Positions 61,853-64,000 of a stretch of DNA of 64,000 nucleotides are shown here, piece by piece; position 1 is the stretch's first letter, and every line of letters begins with the position of its first letter. The stretch comes from G963662655 sp963666875 (GTDB lineage Bacteria; Cloacimonadota; Cloacimonadia; Cloacimonadales; JAIOQZ01): the NCBI GenBank assembly GCA_963666875.2, contig CAXXPU010000006.1, positions 372,001 to 436,000 on the forward strand. The letters are read 5' to 3'. The notes under the pieces are model-generated. The model was not told where the DNA came from. It ran no database searches and saw only the letters and a program-made list of their open reading frames with translations. The translations under genes and the position numbers were made by a program.

Positions 61853-63466
61853 TCAATCGGTGATTGCGGTAACCTTGTAGAAGCTGCGATCGACAGTGTG
61901 TGCGCCAACATGAGTGAACTGGTTGATCGCACTCTGACCGAGATAGACGAATTCTCCATCGGGTCGATCATGATAATAGATTTGATATCCGGTGGGAGTG
62001 ATCGGATTATCGTCTGTGTCGGCGATCACGGGATCCCATGTAAGCAGAACGTCGTTACCTAGTTGTTCGATGTTCAGATTCTCCGGCGCTTTGGCGGCTG
62101 CTGGCTCTCCATAGCTATATTTTGCGATGAATATATCGGCATCACCGCTTGATTCGACGATGAAATCACCGAAATATCCCGTAGCTCGATAAAATCCGCA
62201 ATGATACACTTCATCAACTGCTGCTGCCGCGACACCATATCCAATATCGGATCCGAATCCACCCCCATTTACCGCCCATCGCCAGTTACCGCTGCTGTCG
62301 AGACTTGCGAGAAATATGTCACCCGCTCCCAAAGTGGGTATCTGCGCTTCACCGAAGGTCGCCGTGTAATCGAATATGCCCGTCATATATACGTTGCCTT
62401 CGGAGTCCGTATCCAGACCAAAACCTTTGTTGTCTTGAGAATATTCACCAGCTCCACCCGCGCTTCGAACCCAAGACCATCCGCCGCCTGAAAGCTTGGC
62501 GAGGAAAATGGTCTGAACGCCATACACGCTCGGCGAGTGTGTTCCGAAGACGGACGAACCTATCTGTGTATAGAAATACCCGCTGACGTAAATGCTACCG
62601 TCGTCGGCGATGGTCAGTGCTTCGGCATATTCTGGCGCTGCGCCGGATGATCTGGCGATCGATATCCATTCACCTGCTGGATTAAGCTTACCCACGAATA
62701 CGTCGAAGTGATTCGCAGTGAAAGTGAAAGTTCCCGCAGTAACCGTTTGGAAGCCACTCCCGGCCACATAGATATCGCCATTGGAATCAACCGCGATATC
62801 TCGCCCATAATCCCAGGAGCTTCCACCGGCATTCGAAACCCAAAGCCATTCCCCGCCGCTGCTGATCTTGGCCACATAGATATCGTAGTAACCGTTCGAG
62901 GTCATCGTCAAGCTTCCGAACGCGGAGTTCGGACCGGCTTCGCCAACGACGTATGCATTACCGGATGAATCCACGTCGATCGTCGCGGCGGTGTCCCAGT
63001 AATTTGATCCGGCGCCGATAGCCCACAGCCATTCGCCATCACTGTTCAGCTTTGCAGCGAATATATCGGTTCCGCCGTAGCCGCTTAAAGAAGTGGAGCC
63101 GATTATCGTCGAATTTCTGTACGTCCCCTGAATGAAAACGTTACCATTGCTATCGACAGCGATACCGGTACCGCTATCGTCGCTCGAATCGCCACCCCTG
63201 ACAGCCCACAACAGATTACCTGAAGAATCGTGTTTCGTAACGAAAATATCCGATCCGCCTGCTGAAGGTAATTCGGTCGATCCGAATTGGACTGTTGCTT
63301 TGAATGATCCGGTTGCATAGATATTGCCCAGATGATCGACAGCAACATCATTGGCTACGTCGTAATCCCAGTTACCATGCGAAGAAACCCACTGCCAATC
63401 CATGCTCTGAGCGGCAGAACTCAATACAATTAGCATCAACCCGAGTAGCATTCCGTACTTCTTCAT
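61853..63466 (-). CDS. Secreted SBBP beta-propeller protein
   Basis: A 537-residue protein with signal peptide MLLGLMLIVLSSAAQS. At least seven SBBP-type propeller repeats (DVAVDHLGNIYATGSF, GIAVDSNGNVFIQGTY, DIAVDSNGDIYVAGSG, GLDTDSEGNVYMTGIF). A C-terminal Fn3-like domain follows (APENLNIEQLGNDVLLTW) that ends KVTAITD without a sorting module. Same Fn3 ending style as the neighbouring protease. Binding role likely; ligand unknown. Confidence 0.85.
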   Translation of the reverse strand: MKKYGMLLGLMLIVLSSAAQSMDWQWVSSHGNWDYDVANDVAVDHLGNIYATGSFKATVQFGSTELPSAGGSDIFVTKHDSSGNLLWAVRGGDSSDDSGTGIAVDSNGNVFIQGTYRNSTIIGSTSLSGYGGTDIFAAKLNSDGEWLWAIGAGSNYWDTAATIDVDSSGNAYVVGEAGPNSAFGSLTMTSNGYYDIYVAKISSGGEWLWVSNAGGSSWDYGRDIAVDSNGDIYVAGSGFQTVTAGTFTFTANHFDVFVGKLNPAGEWISIARSSGAAPEYAEALTIADDGSIYVSGYFYTQIGSSVFGTHSPSVYGVQTIFLAKLSGGGWSWVRSAGGAGEYSQDNKGFGLDTDSEGNVYMTGIFDYTATFGEAQIPTLGAGDIFLASLDSSGNWRWAVNGGGFGSDIGYGVAAAAVDEVYHCGFYRATGYFGDFIVESSGDADIFIAKYSYGEPAAAKAPENLNIEQLGNDVLLTWDPVIADTDDNPITPTGYQIYYHDRPDGEFVYLGQSAINQFTHVGAHTVDRSFYKVTAITD

Positions 63467-63916
63467 AACATTTACCTTTCCTTTTCAGATTTCTCATTCA
63501 AAAACACACATAGATTCTTGTGTCCGCATCCAAACCCTAATCATCACATCCACAAACAAACACGCAAAACCAGTTTTCGGCTATGTGGTTGTCAAGAACT
63601 ATATCCTCTTTATTTCTTAATAATTACGCTCTTTTCGATGAATCACACTTCCCGGATTGAAAATGTAGTGGATCTTGTGTATTTGACCAATATCAATTAT
63701 CGGGAAAGCTCTATGATATCATATAAAATTCTTCGCTTCTTGTGATTCTTCAGAATGGCAAACGCTTTCCTTGAAGTCTTTTTTCTTGACGATAAGTGGT
63801 TGTCTTGAACATGGCTTGTTTGGTCGTCAAGATGGCAGGGACATCCTGTACGCATTTTATGGAACGAGCGCGTGACCTCCGGGGACGCTAAATATCAATA
63901 AGCCAAAGGACATCGA
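63467..63916. other. Intergenic region without a recognisable gene
   Basis: This 450-bp AT-rich stretch has no convincing coding frame. It should carry divergent promoters for the propeller gene and the gene starting at 63917. I see no clear repeats or RNA gene. Confidence 0.55.
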
Positions 63917-64000
63917 ATGATCGAAAAGCTTCATTACGGAACCATGAAACAACCGCTCATCGAATTTATCCGCAGCATCCGTCTCGTACAGGACGAAGCG
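63917..64000 (+). CDS. Start of a protein-coding gene (3' partial)
   Basis: ATG 63917 follows AAAGGA with a six-base spacer. The 28 visible codons read MIEKLHYGTMKQPLIEFIRS and continue past the right edge. Too short to identify. Confidence 0.6.
   Translation, partial: MIEKLHYGTMKQPLIEFIRSIRLVQDEA

Noticed and set aside
1..64000. tRNA, rRNA or CRISPR loci
   Set aside because: No cloverleaf with conserved GTTCGA-type arms, no rRNA signatures and no regular repeat-spacer array were noticed; a dedicated covariance search was not possible.

Overview
The window comes from an uncultured-type bacterium, probably of the Fibrobacterota-Chlorobiota-Bacteroidota (FCB) side of the tree. The main clue is a set of large secreted proteins (six intact genes plus one interrupted gene) ending in a FlgD-like C-terminal sorting module: a YPNPFNP motif, then IYNxxGQ, then SGVYxYRL or a variant, then a final KMLLLK-like tail. 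Such modules are typical of Cloacimonadota, KSB1, Marinimicrobia, Zixibacteria and relatives. I cannot name the phylum from this sequence alone.

Host part, left (1-26353). A cyclase/AAA/TPR signalling protein runs in from the left edge. An asparagine-synthetase-like protein without the N-terminal cysteine follows, converging on a GNAT acetyltransferase. Next is a complete IS256-family element (5988-7297) with inverted repeats and an 8-bp target duplication. A minus-strand block then encodes secreted proteins (beta-propeller, tandem paralogues, beta-helix), an MscS-type channel and two DUF1670-like genes. From 22 kb the plus strand carries a TetR regulator, preceded by two copies of a 28-bp dyad, then a lipoprotein with carboxypeptidase-regulatory-like repeats, then a subtilisin-family protease.

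Prophage (26354-57061, about 30.7 kb). A Mu-like transposable prophage sits inside the protease gene. The duplicated target is GGATG; the gene resumes in frame at 57067 and would encode 707 residues if the phage were absent. The early end of the phage is on the right. There an XRE/S24 repressor (+) faces a minus-strand early operon: Ner-like protein, antirepressor-like protein, MuA-like transposase, MuB-like ATPase, GemA-like and DUF3164-like proteins, a pol-beta-type nucleotidyltransferase, DUF488, and a replication-organiser-like protein. The late genes run leftwards: small and large terminase, portal, MuF-type head protein with a C-terminal extension, an accessory cluster, XkdF-like protease/scaffold, P2-type capsid, connector and tail genes, lysis genes, a tail chaperone with a lambda-type GGGAAAG frameshift site, tape measure, distal tail proteins and an SGNH-hydrolase tail fibre. 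No sheath or contractile baseplate genes are seen, so this looks like a Mu-type replication and transposition module joined to a siphovirus-like particle, as in the B3/D3112 group.

Host part, right (57067-64000). The 3' remnant of the protease is followed by a beta-helix secreted protein, a second intact subtilisin-like protease and a strong terminator. A convergent SBBP beta-propeller protein comes next, and the start of another gene runs off the right edge.

The most interesting leads are the MuF C-terminal toxin-like extension with its coupled downstream gene, the four-operator switch region, an end-type transposase site inside the transposase gene, and a perfect 32-bp palindrome just upstream of it.
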